A stretch of DNA of 59,780 nucleotides from Gracilaria vermiculophylla (GCA_019155205.2 JAHNZQ020000004.1:36347-96126); one strand, 5' to 3'. Positions 22,711-34,209 are shown, counted from the stretch's first letter. Notes: generated by a model from the sequence alone, not told the origin. Translations and numbers: made by a program.

Positions 22711-23329
22711 CCAACTCCGGCAAGCAAGGACGAGTACCCGATGCTCTGGAGATATCCCCGCATTACGCGGTACTGTTGATTTTCAATCTGTTCTATATAC
22801 CCAGTCACACTTCCCCGCAATGCCTCCTCTCGTTTCCAGAGTTTCCTTTCATCGCAGCCAATTACAAAGACCTCACTCTGGAGGAAGAAAAAATCAGTCC
22901 CCGTTGCGTCCTACCTCCATGCCAAGACGGATTTCAGCGCAGTTTCACCAAACCCGTTCAGGTGGCATGAAACCGCGATACCGGTATGGCGCACATGGAA
23001 AGGAGCCAAAACATACTCCGCTTCGTCGGGACACTGTGACCAAGATGGCCAAGCCTTCGTTAAAGAGAAAATTGAGCGATTCGCTGAAGACGTCTTGAAA
23101 CAGGAAAACAAATCTCAGGAATCTCCCTTCCGCTAGAGACGTTAACAATGTTGAGGTTTGGGACGCCAGAGGCGCCGCAGACTCGCTGCTCGGTTAAAAT
23201 GTTGACAAGGAAGGACGCTGCAGACGAGGACTTGAAATACTTTGCTGTTATTATTCAATCGTGAAAACGGGTAATACATTACCGGTTTCCGTGCGAAGTC
23301 CTGGTTATGGCCAAGCGTAGTTACAAGGT

Positions 23330-23690
23330 ATACGATGACGTTGTCCTAAGCCCCAGACTACAGTACAGTGCTGCATGTGGTTAGACACCGGTGCGGGATA
23401 CAAATTCGTTCTTGAATCTGTATTTCCCCCGCAATTGCGGTCTAGAAGCAGTTATGGAACGACGCTTGACATCGCGGATGCAAACAAAAACCTCTTCGAA
23501 GATGTGGAAATCATCGACTTAGTCGTGTGCCTGAGAAGGTAAATGGTGAAGCTCGACTTTGTGGTTTGTACTTTGTTCACAGCTCCAGTGATACTGGGAT
23601 GTGACTATTGCAATCGTTTCATCAAAGCCTTCCAGCCGCGCCAAAGGCGTGTTCACTTGGACGATGGATCCTCCGTTCTTATTGTTCCTC
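23330..23690 (+). pseudogene. Retropepsin-like protease of chromovirus E
   Basis: The frame reads WLDTGAGYKFVLES near 23381, a canonical D-T-G-A active site. It is followed about 65 residues later by PVILGCDYCNRFI, matching the V-I-L-G-x-D-F motif at the end of Ty3/Gypsy proteases, and by VHLDDGSSVLIVP. The active-site triad is intact here, unlike in A and F. One stop near 23540 interrupts it. Confidence 0.75.
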
Positions 23691-24299
23691 GTCCTTGAGA
23701 AGTGTTTCCAAGAAGCGGTACCTCTCCTTGCTGCGCAGGATCCCCCTCCCGCCTCTCCGGAATCGATTTGAGTTCCGGGTAGCCTTTTCGAACTGGATCC
23801 CGGCAGGAACCGAATTTATGATAGATGTGAGCTCCCGCTTTCACGGATTACGGGTTGCTCAACGACTTCCCTTGTTGTTCAAGAATTGTCAACTAGCCGC
23901 TGCAAATGGGATTGTGCAGGTGACAGCGGATACCGCTTTCCGCATCTTGGGTACAAATCTTGGGAGCACTCCCCAGTATCTGGTAAAGAACAAGGTCCTT
24001 GGCTTAATCACGCTACACTGCCTGGCAATGGTCCCAACCAAAATAACCACGGCCGAGGTCCTCAAAATTGTCAACGATGACAGTCCAAAGGGTAATTGGT
24101 GCCCGATATCCAGGAGGGGAGATGTTTTCTCGTGCCCCCAAATGAGAAATCTCGCCAGGCAAAGGGTAGAAAAAGGTCATTGAGAGAAAAAGACCCACGC
24201 CGACAAGCTTAGACGCCGCGGAACCTCAGAACGCACCTGAGGATCTCGACCTTGGACATGTTCCATATTCACACCACGAGCGCCTCCTTAATATGTTGC

Positions 24300-25165
24300 G
24301 GAAATTTATAACGATGTGAAACGGCTCTCTTGGAGAGATGACAGCAACGAATCACCGTATTGATCTGCAGCCGCACACTAGGCCGTCGGAACAGCATCCT
24401 AACAGAGCCGGATCAAAAGGCTTGGGAGAAGAAACCGTTCCAAGTGGACAAGCTTCCCTCCGCGGGTGTGAGTGAGTCTTTTCAGTCGCCTTGCGCATAT
24501 TCAGTGGTACTGGCGCTGTAGCTCGATAGTAAATTGCTGTTTTGCGTCAACAATCGCGTGCTCAATACCATGTGGATACGCAATGCGTGCCCCATGCCTT
24601 GTATGGACAATTGTATCGACACCCTTAGGAGTTCCACCGTTTTAACTGCCTTAGATGAGAATTGGGGCCACTGAAACGTCCCCGCCTGGGAACGAGACCG
24701 CGACAATACCGCTTTTGTTTGCCATTTTGGCTCCTGCCGCTTTCATCGGATCCTTTTTGGGCTATCTCATGCCTCTGCCCCTTTAAGCCTGCTATCAACA
24801 TTCTGTTGAGCCACTCCGAGTGCCGGACATGTTTCGTGTATCTTTATGACATCATCGGCTTTTCAAATATTCGGGATGACCACCACACCCATGTGAGGGT
24901 TGTCATGACCGATTAACGGAATGCAGCTGTGACCTTTAAACTGAGAAAATGCAAGCATTTCACAGATATAGTGAAGTTTCTGGGGCAGATATTTCGTTCT
25001 GAATGGTTGTCGGGCCAGGGAGCTCGTCTTAAATCTCAGGTCCCAGGAAAAGAATTTAAAATGTGGACAGAACTACAGTGCGTCCCGGGGCTATTCAAAG
25101 TTTACAGGCGGTTCATTCCGTGTTTCACGAATATTGCTGCGCCGCTAAACGCGCTGCTGTAGAAG
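24300..25165 (+). pseudogene. Reverse transcriptase of chromovirus E
   Basis: The first half is strongly decayed. From about 24830 the frame reads VYLYDIIGFSNIRDDHHTHV, the catalytic YxDD region with Tyr replacing the first Asp (Y-L-Y-D). FKLRKCKHF, VKFLGQIF and then YRRFIPCFTNIAAPLNALL of the RT-RNase H connection follow (to 25162). The loss at YxDD would abolish polymerase activity. Confidence 0.65.
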
Positions 25166-25269
25166 GGTCAACCAACTAAACTGGAACCCTTTATATCTGC
25201 TCAAACGGATGTTTTCAACTCTCTTACGGAGGCGATCATTTCAGAAACGATCTTGATTTACCTAAGCCA

Positions 25270-25640
25270 TATCTTTCATACTCCGTTTACATGGATTCGT
25301 GCGACTACCAAGGTGGTTGCGCGCTCTTTCAAACAACCCCGGAGCGGTTACTACATCCAATTGTCTATTTGTCACGTTCCTTTAATGAGCACGAGTGGAA
25401 CTACTTCGTCTCGGAGAAGGATTGCCGTGCAGTCATGCGGCATCGTCCACCCTTCGCCCATATCTAATGGGAGTGCATTTTACCGTTTTCACGAATCACT
25501 CTTCATTGAGGTGGTTGATGAACCTTTTGGATCCACCGGGTCGTCTCATGCGATGGAGACTCTCCTTCGCAGAATACAACTTCCAATTTGTACACAAAAA
25601 TGGTACACAGAATCTACTTAGCGGAATACAACTTCCAATT
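25270..25640 (+). pseudogene. RNase H of chromovirus E
   Basis: MDSCDYQGGCALFQTTPERL and HPIVYLSRSFNEHEWNYFVS match the first half of the Ty3/Gypsy RNase H, with its first Asp and the Glu in place. After a frame slip near 25435, YLMGVHFTVFTNHSSLRWLM and GRLMRWRLSFAEYNFQF match the second half. There TDH reads TNH, so that Asp has become Asn. The end is duplicated (see 25572-25675). Confidence 0.75.
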
Positions 25641-25675
25641 TTTATACAAAAAGGGTACACAGATTACCCAGGCCG
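25572..25675 (+). repeat. 52-bp tandem duplication at the RNase H/integrase linker of E
   Basis: GAATACAACTTCCAATTT followed by a TACACAAAAA-like stretch and GGTACACAGA occurs at 25572 and again at 25624, a period of 52 bases. As 52 is not a multiple of three, the duplication shifts the frame. The copies differ at only a few positions, so it is younger than most decay around it. Confidence 0.85.
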
Positions 25676-25869
25676 ACTCCTCGGAGCGTCGGCACACTAC
25701 CGGGGAAGCACTTCCTTCGGAGGACGATGAAAGTATGTGTTTCACGACACAGTCTTCTACTGCAGAACGGAAAGACCAGGTGAAGCCAGATTGCCCAGTC
25801 GACTGGAACTTTGAAGCTGATATTGACAATATGCTCGCCGAAGGATAGAATCATAATAAGAAACTCGTC

Positions 25870-27628
25870 ATGGAAGTTTTTGTATCAGTACAACCGGAGA
25901 AAATGATCCGGGAACAATTTGCTGATCCGTTCTCCACGAAAATACAAGCCCATATCAACGGTGGTGAACCTCTTCCCTTCTGGGTCAATGCGTTAGCACA
26001 CCTTGTCTTCACCGGCGAAGCTACATCACAGAATGTGGTACCGCACTTCCAGCAAACGCGGTTGTTGCAACTTTTGCGCTACGCCAAGTTCAGCGGCCAC
26101 GCTAGCGGTATCAAGCTCTACCTGACGCTCCGGATAGACTTTTTACTGGCCTGCCCTGGCGTTTGACTGTTAAGCATCTGTGGCTTTCCGCACCGATCGT
26201 GCGAGGAACAGGGTTCAGCTCCACAAACACACATCTCTCGCTTTTCCTTGGAAGGGCACCACTAGAGTGTGTTTAAATCTACATCTCGGTACCCTTCTCA
26301 TTACCCGGAAAGGTAAAACGTTTCTACTCCTTGTCACGGACAGTTTTTCGAAACTGGATCAAATTGGCCCTATATGGTGGACTACCGCTTTTAGGGTTGC
26401 CGATGCGTTGGTCACGCATTAAATATTCAGCTCTAGCCCTCCAGCGGAGTTTCTATCCAGTAGCGGAAAACTTTTAAAGTCCATGTTCTTCCAGGATGTC
26501 TGTTGTATCTTGGAAGTGAAAAACCTGAGCACTAACGACATACTACCCACAATTTAATTGGCAATTTGAACGTCCAACCATATTATCCTCGCTTCTCTGC
26601 GGTCGTATGTCACTGATCACCCAAATACATGGGATCTTTACGCGGACGTGCCAACGTTCGCGTACAACGCGCACGTTCACCGTCCTACCAGGTTGAAACT
26701 ATTTCAGGTGGTACTGTCGCGGACGCCAAAAGTGGTGGCTTTGGAACCCCATGCAACGCTTGGCACTTTCCCATCTGTGGATGAATATCACCGATGGTGG
26801 AAGGTCTGGTTGATGAAACTAGTCCCTACCACACGGAAGTCAATGGCACGCACCCAAGCCGCCTCCAGGCGGAATTTCGACGCTTGCTTGCGGCGGGCAT
26901 GCACTAGCCGTCCATGATGGACGTAAACGCCGTAGCGGCACAGAATCGTTCCACGAATACCGCGGCGCACGCTCTGGAAAACCCGGCCGCGCCAGAAATA
27001 CTACTCGACCGAGTCGAGACGGTCGACCAAATCGAAGACAAGAGCTGCCAGATGCCGGCCTCCGGAACGTAATTACACTTGTAGCACGGAGATGTTGCCC
27101 AAAGAAGCCAAAGGTATTCGGGAATGGCCCACAACGTTGTGGAATCCAGCCACAACCTCGCCGATAGGCAGCCCCGAATCTCGTGAAACCGAACCGCACC
27201 CTCGCCGAACCGAACCGCTCATGCGTACACGGCAGCCCGTCCATGGCGGGAATGGCCGCGCGTTCCGAGCCATGGCACCCATCGAACTGGAGCCACGCAT
27301 GCTTATGGTCAAATATGAATACCGGGAGGTACAAGCCAAAATCTTAAGATGGGAAGACAAACCCGAAACGGGAATCCACAGCTCAGCGCAGGAAGAGGCA
27401 ACGATAACCCGGCATGGCCGAAAGGATTATGTGGAAGAGAAGGTTGTTGAACAAATCGTCGGAAACTCGTACAACGAGGAAAGGGTACTGCAGTACCACT
27501 TACGCAAAAACAGGTGCAATTCTTCGTTCGACGTGGGTGAGCCAATTGAATATCTTCCACAATCTCTTGTTGTTCGCCATCACCGCTATGCGGGTGCAGC
27601 AATTCCAGCGATGCTTGGTAACATCTAA
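25870..27628 (+). pseudogene. Integrase and chromodomain of chromovirus E
   Basis: The 25870 frame ends with LLQLLRYAKFSGHASGIKLY and LRIDFLLACPG, the histidine-containing part of the integrase N-domain. 26180-26422 continues with TLLITRKGKTFLLLVTDSFS (core start). The middle catalytic part near 26430-26560 is decayed. 26648-26917 has TFAYNAHVHRPTRLKLFQVV, the typical end of the core. Finally 27410-27600 reads DYVEEKVVEQIVGNSYNEER and, later, EPIEYLPQSLVVRH, a chromodomain C-terminal to the integrase. It defines the element as a chromovirus. Several frame breaks occur. Confidence 0.75.
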
Positions 27629-27739
27629 GTAAGGCGAACTTGCCATCAAATGGCCATCTTAATGCGGAAGCAGTATCGCTGGCATTCTCCACTGCATCTT
27701 GCCTTTTACGTTTCGGAGCAACCACGAATATATTTTTTA

Positions 27740-30105
27740 TCTAGCTTGCTGGTCGATGATCATCGAGACCACAGGTATGGTTCTTCCCATTAGGATTGCC
27801 TCCGTTTTCGGTGATGCCGTGAATTTGTTTGTATCATTGTGACCTAGTTTCTGGGGCACCACGCATGAACCCCCTTCAAAGAAACTGAACAGAAACCCTG
27901 GACGCAGGTAGTGAGGGGAACAAGACACAGATTTAATGGAAGAGACCCCCTTGGGAGAGACCGGGATAAGTGCTAACCTGTCTCATCGTTACGAATCGGA
28001 GGCATCCCGCTAAGGCGGCTCACAAGGATATTCCGCAAGGCCAACAGATCCCCAGAAGTATCCTAGACGCTCAGGTCAATGCCAGGGAGGAAATTCGCGA
28101 TTTCATCGGACTCGTCGTCACTCGCCGCGAGAGCTTCATGTCCAGAGAGAATGCCAGCGGAACTCTCCGAAAGAGATAAAGCTGGCAGCCAAGTCGGGCT
28201 ACTCGGGACAGCCTCAGTTACAGCCAGCGCTAATGCGAGTTCGATGTTCATCACTGGTGCCACGGGCCCCTGTCCATGCAGGGCAGCTAATATCATCGCT
28301 GCTTCACAGCCCTCTTAGGGGCCATCTTCATCTGTAGTCTCAGGCTCTTTATCGGCCATGGGGTTTTCCTTCTCGTAGGAGCCATACTATTAATCGGAGT
28401 CACTATACGAGATCGGGTGTCCAGCTCGGATACTCCTAGGAGCCATCCGGTGTTTCCACGCCCCCTCGCGGCTAATTTCTCTTATTTTCCATGCGTTGAA
28501 GTAGACTAAGTCTTCCACTCTTGCGGTATTCCTTTCCAAGCTTGGGCCATAACTATCGGTCCCGCCGTCGTGACACCCGCTCTGTTTCAGCGATACGTTT
28601 TTTCAATGTACCGAACCGATGCAGTAGGGAAGGCCCGCAAGTTATTCTTAGTTGGCAACACCCCTGAGGGGAACTTACATTTCAATGTTACGGATGGCAG
28701 CCCGCAAACGCGGTTGAATGAATCACAGCCTCTACTGGTAGCACGCTTCGGCAAGAAGATACGCCGCCGGGCGGACAGCCCAATCGATAATCTCCACCGA
28801 CCACATCCCCGCATGCGGGTCATTCACAAGTTTTGACCCTTTTCAGGACAGCACTGGGGAAAGCTCGATGTAACAACCACGACAAGCCTCCATATGAGCG
28901 TACCGCGGAAGTCAGGGGACGTGCTGACTTTGTTGGTGTTATGGAGTGATCAGTTCCATTTTTACGTTCTGATACAAGATGAAGTATCTCATTCCAGAGC
29001 GGGCCTTCCGTTCAAAAGGAGTGACGTTTAGCAAAAAATTTGCCCGGTGTCACCAAGATAAGTGCCTGAACTCCACTCAAAAAGGTCGGTCAAGTCCAGC
29101 AAAGAGCGTACTGCATGGCGATGGAAAAGCTCCACCATGTGAAGGCTTCTAATTCCGAAAGGCGGAAAAAGAGCCAAATTTACTGCAAAAACTGTAAGAT
29201 CCCACATCAAAATGGAGATCATCGGGCACCATCACCTCAAACAATGCACAGCTCTGCCGTTAGTAGGCCAATCGCACCAGCGCAGCGTGCGCCACAGCGG
29301 CGAACTCCCCTCTATATCGTCGTACTTGGTGCGTTAGTACCACGATGCAGGTTCTCTAGGCCAAGGAAGCTACAAAAATGGCATGGAGATCTCCCGGGAG
29401 GAGGCCAGCCCCGTCGACGTAACGGTACAATAGCTCCGCATTCCGCATGGCGGCAGGATGGAACCACGTTGCGAACTGGAGCTGCATCTCCACGTGTCTG
29501 GATAAAGGTATGCGTCTAACTAGGGAATCATACGACGGCCACTGATGGCCGTTGGCGTCCTGGAAAGTGCATGAATCCACTCAGCGGGCAGCACGAAAAG
29601 GCGCTGGCGGGAAGAGAATCGAGCATAGCCCTGTGGACAGGTTGTTGTTGGATTTTGGGACATATGTTTCCGACGACTTCGGTGGATTAGGAGCCGGAGC
29701 GCTCATAGTACGGTAGAGAGCTGACGTAGCAGGAAGAACCATTGGAGACGGAAACAATTATTAAAATGCACAGGTTGGTTCAACGCTCTTTGCAAGTGCT
29801 TCCGGCAGGCTGACGGGATCTCCCGGCGAGTCGGGGAAGGGCACACACTTGTGCATATTTATCCGTCTGCGGAACCCCCATTTTGGGTTAGTGCCATTTG
29901 CCAAGAACGGGGAAATGAAGTGCATGCCCGTTTTCGGGGTTGCACCCGTATACAAAATTTTACCGCGGAACTCCTGTTCGGCGGTTAATATGATTACGTT
30001 CTGCGCAAGCGGTTGGTGCCACGCGACCTTCACGTGTGGCACGAGAAATTCCGGGTTGGAGCGGTGCCTGGGAAATAGCACAGGTGATGCCCAATATAGT
30101 CGCGT
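27740..30105 (-). pseudogene. Antisense ORF region at the 3' end of chromovirus E, function unknown
   Basis: Minus-strand frames run from close to the 3' LTR inward, opposite to gag-pol. The part at 30081-29761 (PHVKVAWHQ, VIILT, ILYTGATPKTGMHFISPF, INMHKC) aligns as protein with the plus-strand frames at about 30870-31080 of E2 (PHVKNAC, VILF, GIPEKTGVHFITPP, MHKC). The following part (NNLSTGLCS near 29640) matches NNLSTCFCS near 31280. Several stops and shifts exist, and the stretch left of about 29300 has no clear match. I do not recognise a family. Placement and polarity are the same as for the B/D aORF. Confidence 0.55.
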
Positions 30106-30256
30106 ATTTATTTACCTATTTCGGATTTTTTCTATTTAATTAATTAGCGCTACGGTACATAACGGCGCTGGCATCCTGGCAGCCGCGCTGAGTAAACTGA
30201 AACCAAGGTTCCGGCTCTGATCCATTATTCCACGTCGGCATTTGCCTCTGACGAGG

Positions 30257-30679
30257 GATATCCCGTAGCGTACAGTTGTTTCTCCGCCCTCTTCGCTGAG
30301 AGTTCCCATTTTTGGGTATATTATCAGTTTCACTGTGTTTGCTTTCGTATATGGATCATTACGATTTCTGTAGTTTTCCCCACGGCTACATCCCTTTTTC
30401 ACCACTTTGTAGTTCACCCTCCAACTTGTGTATCGAACAACTCAGGCCCCTCGTTCCTTTCTCATCTCTTTCCTGCAAGGAGGCACCACACAGCCATACA
30501 CCATTCTAATGGGGATCCTTTTTGTACCACTCCCACCAAAAGCTGCCGGAACAACCTCTGTTTTACAACCAGCGTTATGGTTCTGTGTCTTCGAGAGGGC
30601 TCTACAACTGAACTACCTCAACAGAGAAAGATTCGGAAGTCTTCGTGTGCTTCTCCTGCTTGCGAGCTACTGCACTACA
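30257..30679 (+). repeat. 3' LTR of chromovirus E
   Basis: It aligns with 20011-20433 and 20436-20860. It begins at GATATCCC and ends TGCACTACA, after which GATATCCC recurs at 30680-30687, followed by the inverted E2 segment. It thus sits at the centre of a large inverted repeat (29780-30256 against 30680-31160). Confidence 0.75.
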
Positions 30680-30849
30680 GATATCCCTCCCAAAAGCGAA
30701 TACCGACGTAGGCGGAAGGCTCAAAGCCAAAAAATTGGTTACTGTTTGCTGAGGGCGGTGGCAGGGATGCCAGCGCCCTTAAGTACTGTAGCGCAAGGTA
30801 AATAAATAGGAAGAGTATTAAATAGATAAATAAATACCAGGCCATTTGG

Positions 30850-32526
30850 GCCACCGCATGTGCACTCTACCAGGCACCGAGCCGCACGTGAAGAATGCGT
30901 GCTGCTGACAGCTTACGCGGCACCTGGTCATATTATTCCTCTCCTGCAGATTTTGCAGTACGAGAATATATGCGGGAATACCCGAAAAGACGGGCGTGCA
31001 CTTCATTACCCCTCCCCTAGCCCAGGGATCCAGCTCACGGTGGGCGTCTCGTAGATGGGTGACATGCATAAGTGCACGCTTCTCTACGGTTTGCCGGTGT
31101 TGCACAGCAGCAAGCCGGCAGTGCACACAGCAAGCGGTGATCCAGCGTCTTCTTCACTTCAATCGGTCTCATCTTCGACGGCTTCTACGTTCATAAAAAC
31201 TCTCTATTGCACCATGAACGCACTGCCTCCGAACCCTGCGACTTTGTCAAGGAGTGACGGCCTGGATGTTACCAACAATCTTTCCACCTGTTTTTGCTCG
31301 ACTCTGGCTCCACTAATTGCTTCTCGTGTTAGCTGCAGGGCGGTCTCATCCGCCATGGAGGATGCCAACAAGTCGGATGTCATCGTGAATTTCCTCCGTT
31401 GCGTTTGCATGAGGGTCCAGGGTACCTCTGAGGATCTGTCCACCATGCGATAAATCTTTAGGAACCGCTTGGGCGGGATGCATTCGCCTCGCAACGGTTA
31501 CACGCTTTAATTTCCTTCCGGTTCTACCACAAGGGGATCGCTTCCAGTGGACTGTATCGCTTGCCGTTCTTTCCTCTTCTTGCAGGGTTCCTGTTCGATC
31601 CCCTTGATGGCGTCGTCATCCGTGGACGGGGTGTATAGGCATACTGAACTTTGTTAATGTTCATCTGTGTGTGAACCTGATTTTGGGTCGGGTGCTTGAA
31701 CTGTTTTGTACGATACCCATATTGAGCTTTAAATACGGGGACCCAGGCCTTCCGCGGAGGGGACGTCACACAGGCTTATCTCTGGTCAAGCCTCGTGCTT
31801 TCTTTATTGGTCCTCGTCCGCAGCGTACCTTGGGGTCGAAGCAACTTCAGTTTGAAGTCGCGCAAGTTTTTGTAGGAGACCTGTTAGGTTCTCAACGTTT
31901 GACCGTGTGCTCCAAGATTGATAGCATCGCAAGTAAGTATTGCACTCACTTCAACTGGTGACCATGTAGGCATGGTAGATTTTGCTGTACAAAACTCCCT
32001 ATGTTTGGATGTAACACAGAACTTTAGCTCCATTCTGATCGTTGATTTTTGCCTGCCTCTGAGCGTGTTTCCAGTGAGACCAATTCCCCCAGCCCAGGAA
32101 CCGCCATTTTCGCCGTCGTACTACAGAAACACGGATTTGTCCACTGATCCGCCGTCATTGCCGCCATCACCCTCGCCACCACGAGTCAACACCCCAGGGA
32201 CCCTCGTTATTGACGACCCGATACCCGAGGAACCGCACACACCACCACCGTACACACTGTCTCCACCTTTGTCACAACCCCGTCAACCTTCTTTTTAAGC
32301 TGAAAAAACCCCCGTCAACAATTCTCTGACAACAGCTACCAAATCTTCTCATATGGCTACCGAGATTACTGAAGTTGACAAACGTCGTATCCTCCCGATC
32401 TGCGACGCGGCCAGCATCCGTATATTGCGCGTGGCCACCGCTCGCATCAAACGCCAGCGTAAGCGTACCCTTCGACGCCGCCTTAGGGCTTCCCGCTGTG
32501 ACGTCTGTGGCCTCCGATTCAATTGA
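30850..32526 (+). pseudogene. Antisense ORF of E2, with proline-rich and basic tail
   Basis: Frames at 30860-31196 and 31055-31453 align with the minus-strand aORF of E (see 27740-30105). Further plus-strand frames follow at 31604-31961 and 31918-32298, the latter very Pro-rich (PPSLPPSPSPPR, then IPEEPHTPPP). After one stop the same frame gives a short basic C-terminus at 32353-32526. If these belong to one protein, it would have an N-domain, a Pro-rich linker and a basic Cys-containing end, roughly like the acidic-proline tail of the B/D aORF. The joining of the later frames is inference. Confidence 0.45.
32353..32526 (+). CDS. Small basic protein or C-terminal domain, unknown
   Basis: ATG at 32353, 57 codons. 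It has an Arg/Lys-rich helix (ARIKRQRKRTLRRRLRA) followed by CDVCGLRF, a C-x2-C pair that might be half of a zinc site. It lies in the same frame as the proline-rich stretch ending at 32298, separated by a single stop and 54 bases, so it may be the end of a larger broken protein. It resembles a nucleic-acid-binding tail. No family is recognised. Confidence 0.35.
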   Translation: MATEITEVDKRRILPICDAASIRILRVATARIKRQRKRTLRRRLRASRCDVCGLRFN

Positions 32527-32529
32527 CGC

Positions 32530-33120
32530 GTGAAACTTATGGAGAACCTGTCTGGTAGCCGACATTGGAAAAAGGTTCGAAGGAGAAGGGCACCCCCGGA
32601 TTTCTGCGATTTTGGTATTGTGTCTTTCAAGAATGAGAAGCTCTACCAAGATCCCAATGGTGGATGCCATCACCAAGCTGCGTTAAGAAGAGGACAACGT
32701 CGTCAACAGCAATACTTCTAAATAAAATAACAAAATCGTACAATGGTTTGACAAAAGATTCCACGAATCGGTCATTCTACCCTTCAAGTAACCGTTTGTG
32801 GTTGTCTTCAAATCTCCGCTTCGTTAAAATCTTTGACATTGCCAATGCAGAAGTTGCAGTACAGGGGTTACCATCTTCCAAATCACTTGGCGCCTTTCAA
32901 CTGAACTAAAGAAACCTTTCTTTAATCACTCGGAACCTTACAGCGGAGGGATTCGCACTCCGTGCCTATTGGCTCCACATAGCGCTGCATACCCCCCAGA
33001 GTTAGACCCGCTGCCTAACATGGAACTACAAATAAAAACTCTGCAACCCATTTGGTGTGACCCTTGGGTGTGACTCTAATTTTTGGGCCAAAATTTGCAG
33101 GTTTTGATTCAAACCCTGGC
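32530..33120. other. No recognised gene between E2 and element F
   Basis: Short frames only. The AT-rich part (32700-32900) and a segment with the hairpin-forming CGGAG...CTCCG near 32945 were considered. Part of it is probably the leader or LTR of element F, but no second LTR copy is present to prove this. Confidence 0.4.
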
Positions 33121-33125
33121 GCACC

Positions 33126-33999
33126 ATGGCAACCATTTCTGGTACTCCATGCACACCCCCACAAGTCTGCGAAGACCAAATAATGCAGAATATAGCCTGC
33201 GCGTTCGATGAAACCCGGGAAAAAATGGAAAGGTTGGAGCTGGAGGCTTAAACCAAGATATTCGCACTAGAAATCTCTTTAGCTGTCCTGAAAAACTCCA
33301 GTGCAACCTCCTCAGCTCCAAAGGTCTTCAAGTCGCCTACGTTCACTAATAAGCAAAATGTCAACAATTGGGGGGCTGACATTCACAACTACCTCGAGGG
33401 CAGCTCTGAGGAGAAAGCCATCTCGATCGCTCTCAGTTACATCAGTGGCGCAGCTCATGAGTCGTACTTTGCTCAAAAAAGGATTGGAGTTGAGTTTTCC
33501 TCCCTCGAAGATCTCTTCGAACACCTGAAAAAGATATTTACCACTTTCAAGTAGGAAAAACGTGCCAGACACAAACTCAGCATAGAAAAACAGTACAAGG
33601 ACCTCCGGCAATGCAAAGAAGACTCCCTAAAAATTGTTCCCAATTTTTCAAATATCAGTAGGTAGAAACGGCTCGAGCGATACACTAGAAAATTGAAGAG
33701 CTATATTTGGAAGGAAATTTGCACAAACGAATACGAGTTACTAACTGAAGCCATGAAAGATGCTGAGGAAGTTGAATCAGCTTCCCGAGGGGGTTGGACA
33801 GGTGCGGTTTGGAAGGCAGGTGAGCAGCTCAGGCGCATCTCAAGGAACCGTACCTAGGGATATTGGAAATGGGAATTTGAAGAAGATGACCGAGAAAGAA
33901 CGAGAAGTTTGCCGAAAGCAGAGACTCTGTTTCCGCTGCCGCCCACCAAGACATGTGGCACGTAACCCACGTTGCCCAAAAAAATCCCATAGGAAATGA
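33126..33999 (+). pseudogene. Gag of element F
   Basis: One frame from the ATG at 33126 reads through to about 33855 with just three stops (near 33249, 33555 and 33663). It holds a helical N-part (ACAFDETREKMERLELEA), KSPTFTNKQNVNNWGADIHN, SYISGAAHESYF (the L-x-G-x-A-like capsid motif) and a charged C-part. A neighbouring frame (33760-33999) ends with CFRCRPPRHVARN, then CPKK. This is a CCHC-like knuckle whose last spacing is abnormal. Each of the three stops could derive from a CAA or CAG codon by a single C-to-T change (inference). Confidence 0.75.
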
Positions 34000-34209
34000 C
34001 CTGGGTCACTTTCCCAGACCTCTATGAGTTCCGTTGAACAACCTCAGAGCACCACCGAACACCAATGAATAACGGAATCAGAACCCTATGAAAAGAATGC
34101 CGACCGCTCCAAGAACCCCTGAATCTGCAGATGCCCTTGAATTCCTTGAAACCCCACCGAACCATAGAAGATGAAGACTACTCACGTCTTATTTAGCGTC
34201 ACCATTTGA

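Larger units (their letters stand above)
20435..30679 (+). mobile_element. Ty3/Gypsy chromovirus E with two LTRs and a 3' antisense ORF
   Basis: LTRs at 20436-20860 and 30257-30679 enclose gag, protease, RT, RNase H, integrase and chromodomain on the plus strand (20962-27628). A further 2.6 kb holds a minus-strand coding segment. At about 10.2 kb it is long for a Ty3/Gypsy element, the excess being the 3' region. All domains carry stops or frameshifts. GATATCCC occurs at each LTR edge, including directly after the 3' LTR at 30680-30687. Confidence 0.75.
30680..32526 (-). mobile_element. E2: inverted 3' fragment of an E-family element
   Basis: The sequence from 30680 to at least 31160 is the reverse complement of 30256 to 29780, and protein-level similarity goes on to about 31330. 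In element sense it lies on the minus strand, so its antisense frame is on the plus strand. No LTR of its own and no gag-pol were found. The right end is taken at the end of the last frame of the region and is uncertain. Confidence 0.55.

Noticed and set aside
30860..31054. Other-strand conservation between 29849-30139 (plus) and 31126-30818 (minus) as a sense gene
   Set aside because: Both strands of an inverted duplicate align. The opposite strand shows the better pattern of conservative substitutions, so this one was taken as the shadow.
32935..33010. Possible tRNA on the minus strand (a GGAGTGCGAATCC arm-like hairpin)
   Set aside because: The T-loop has the wrong size and no acceptor stem or D-arm can be paired.
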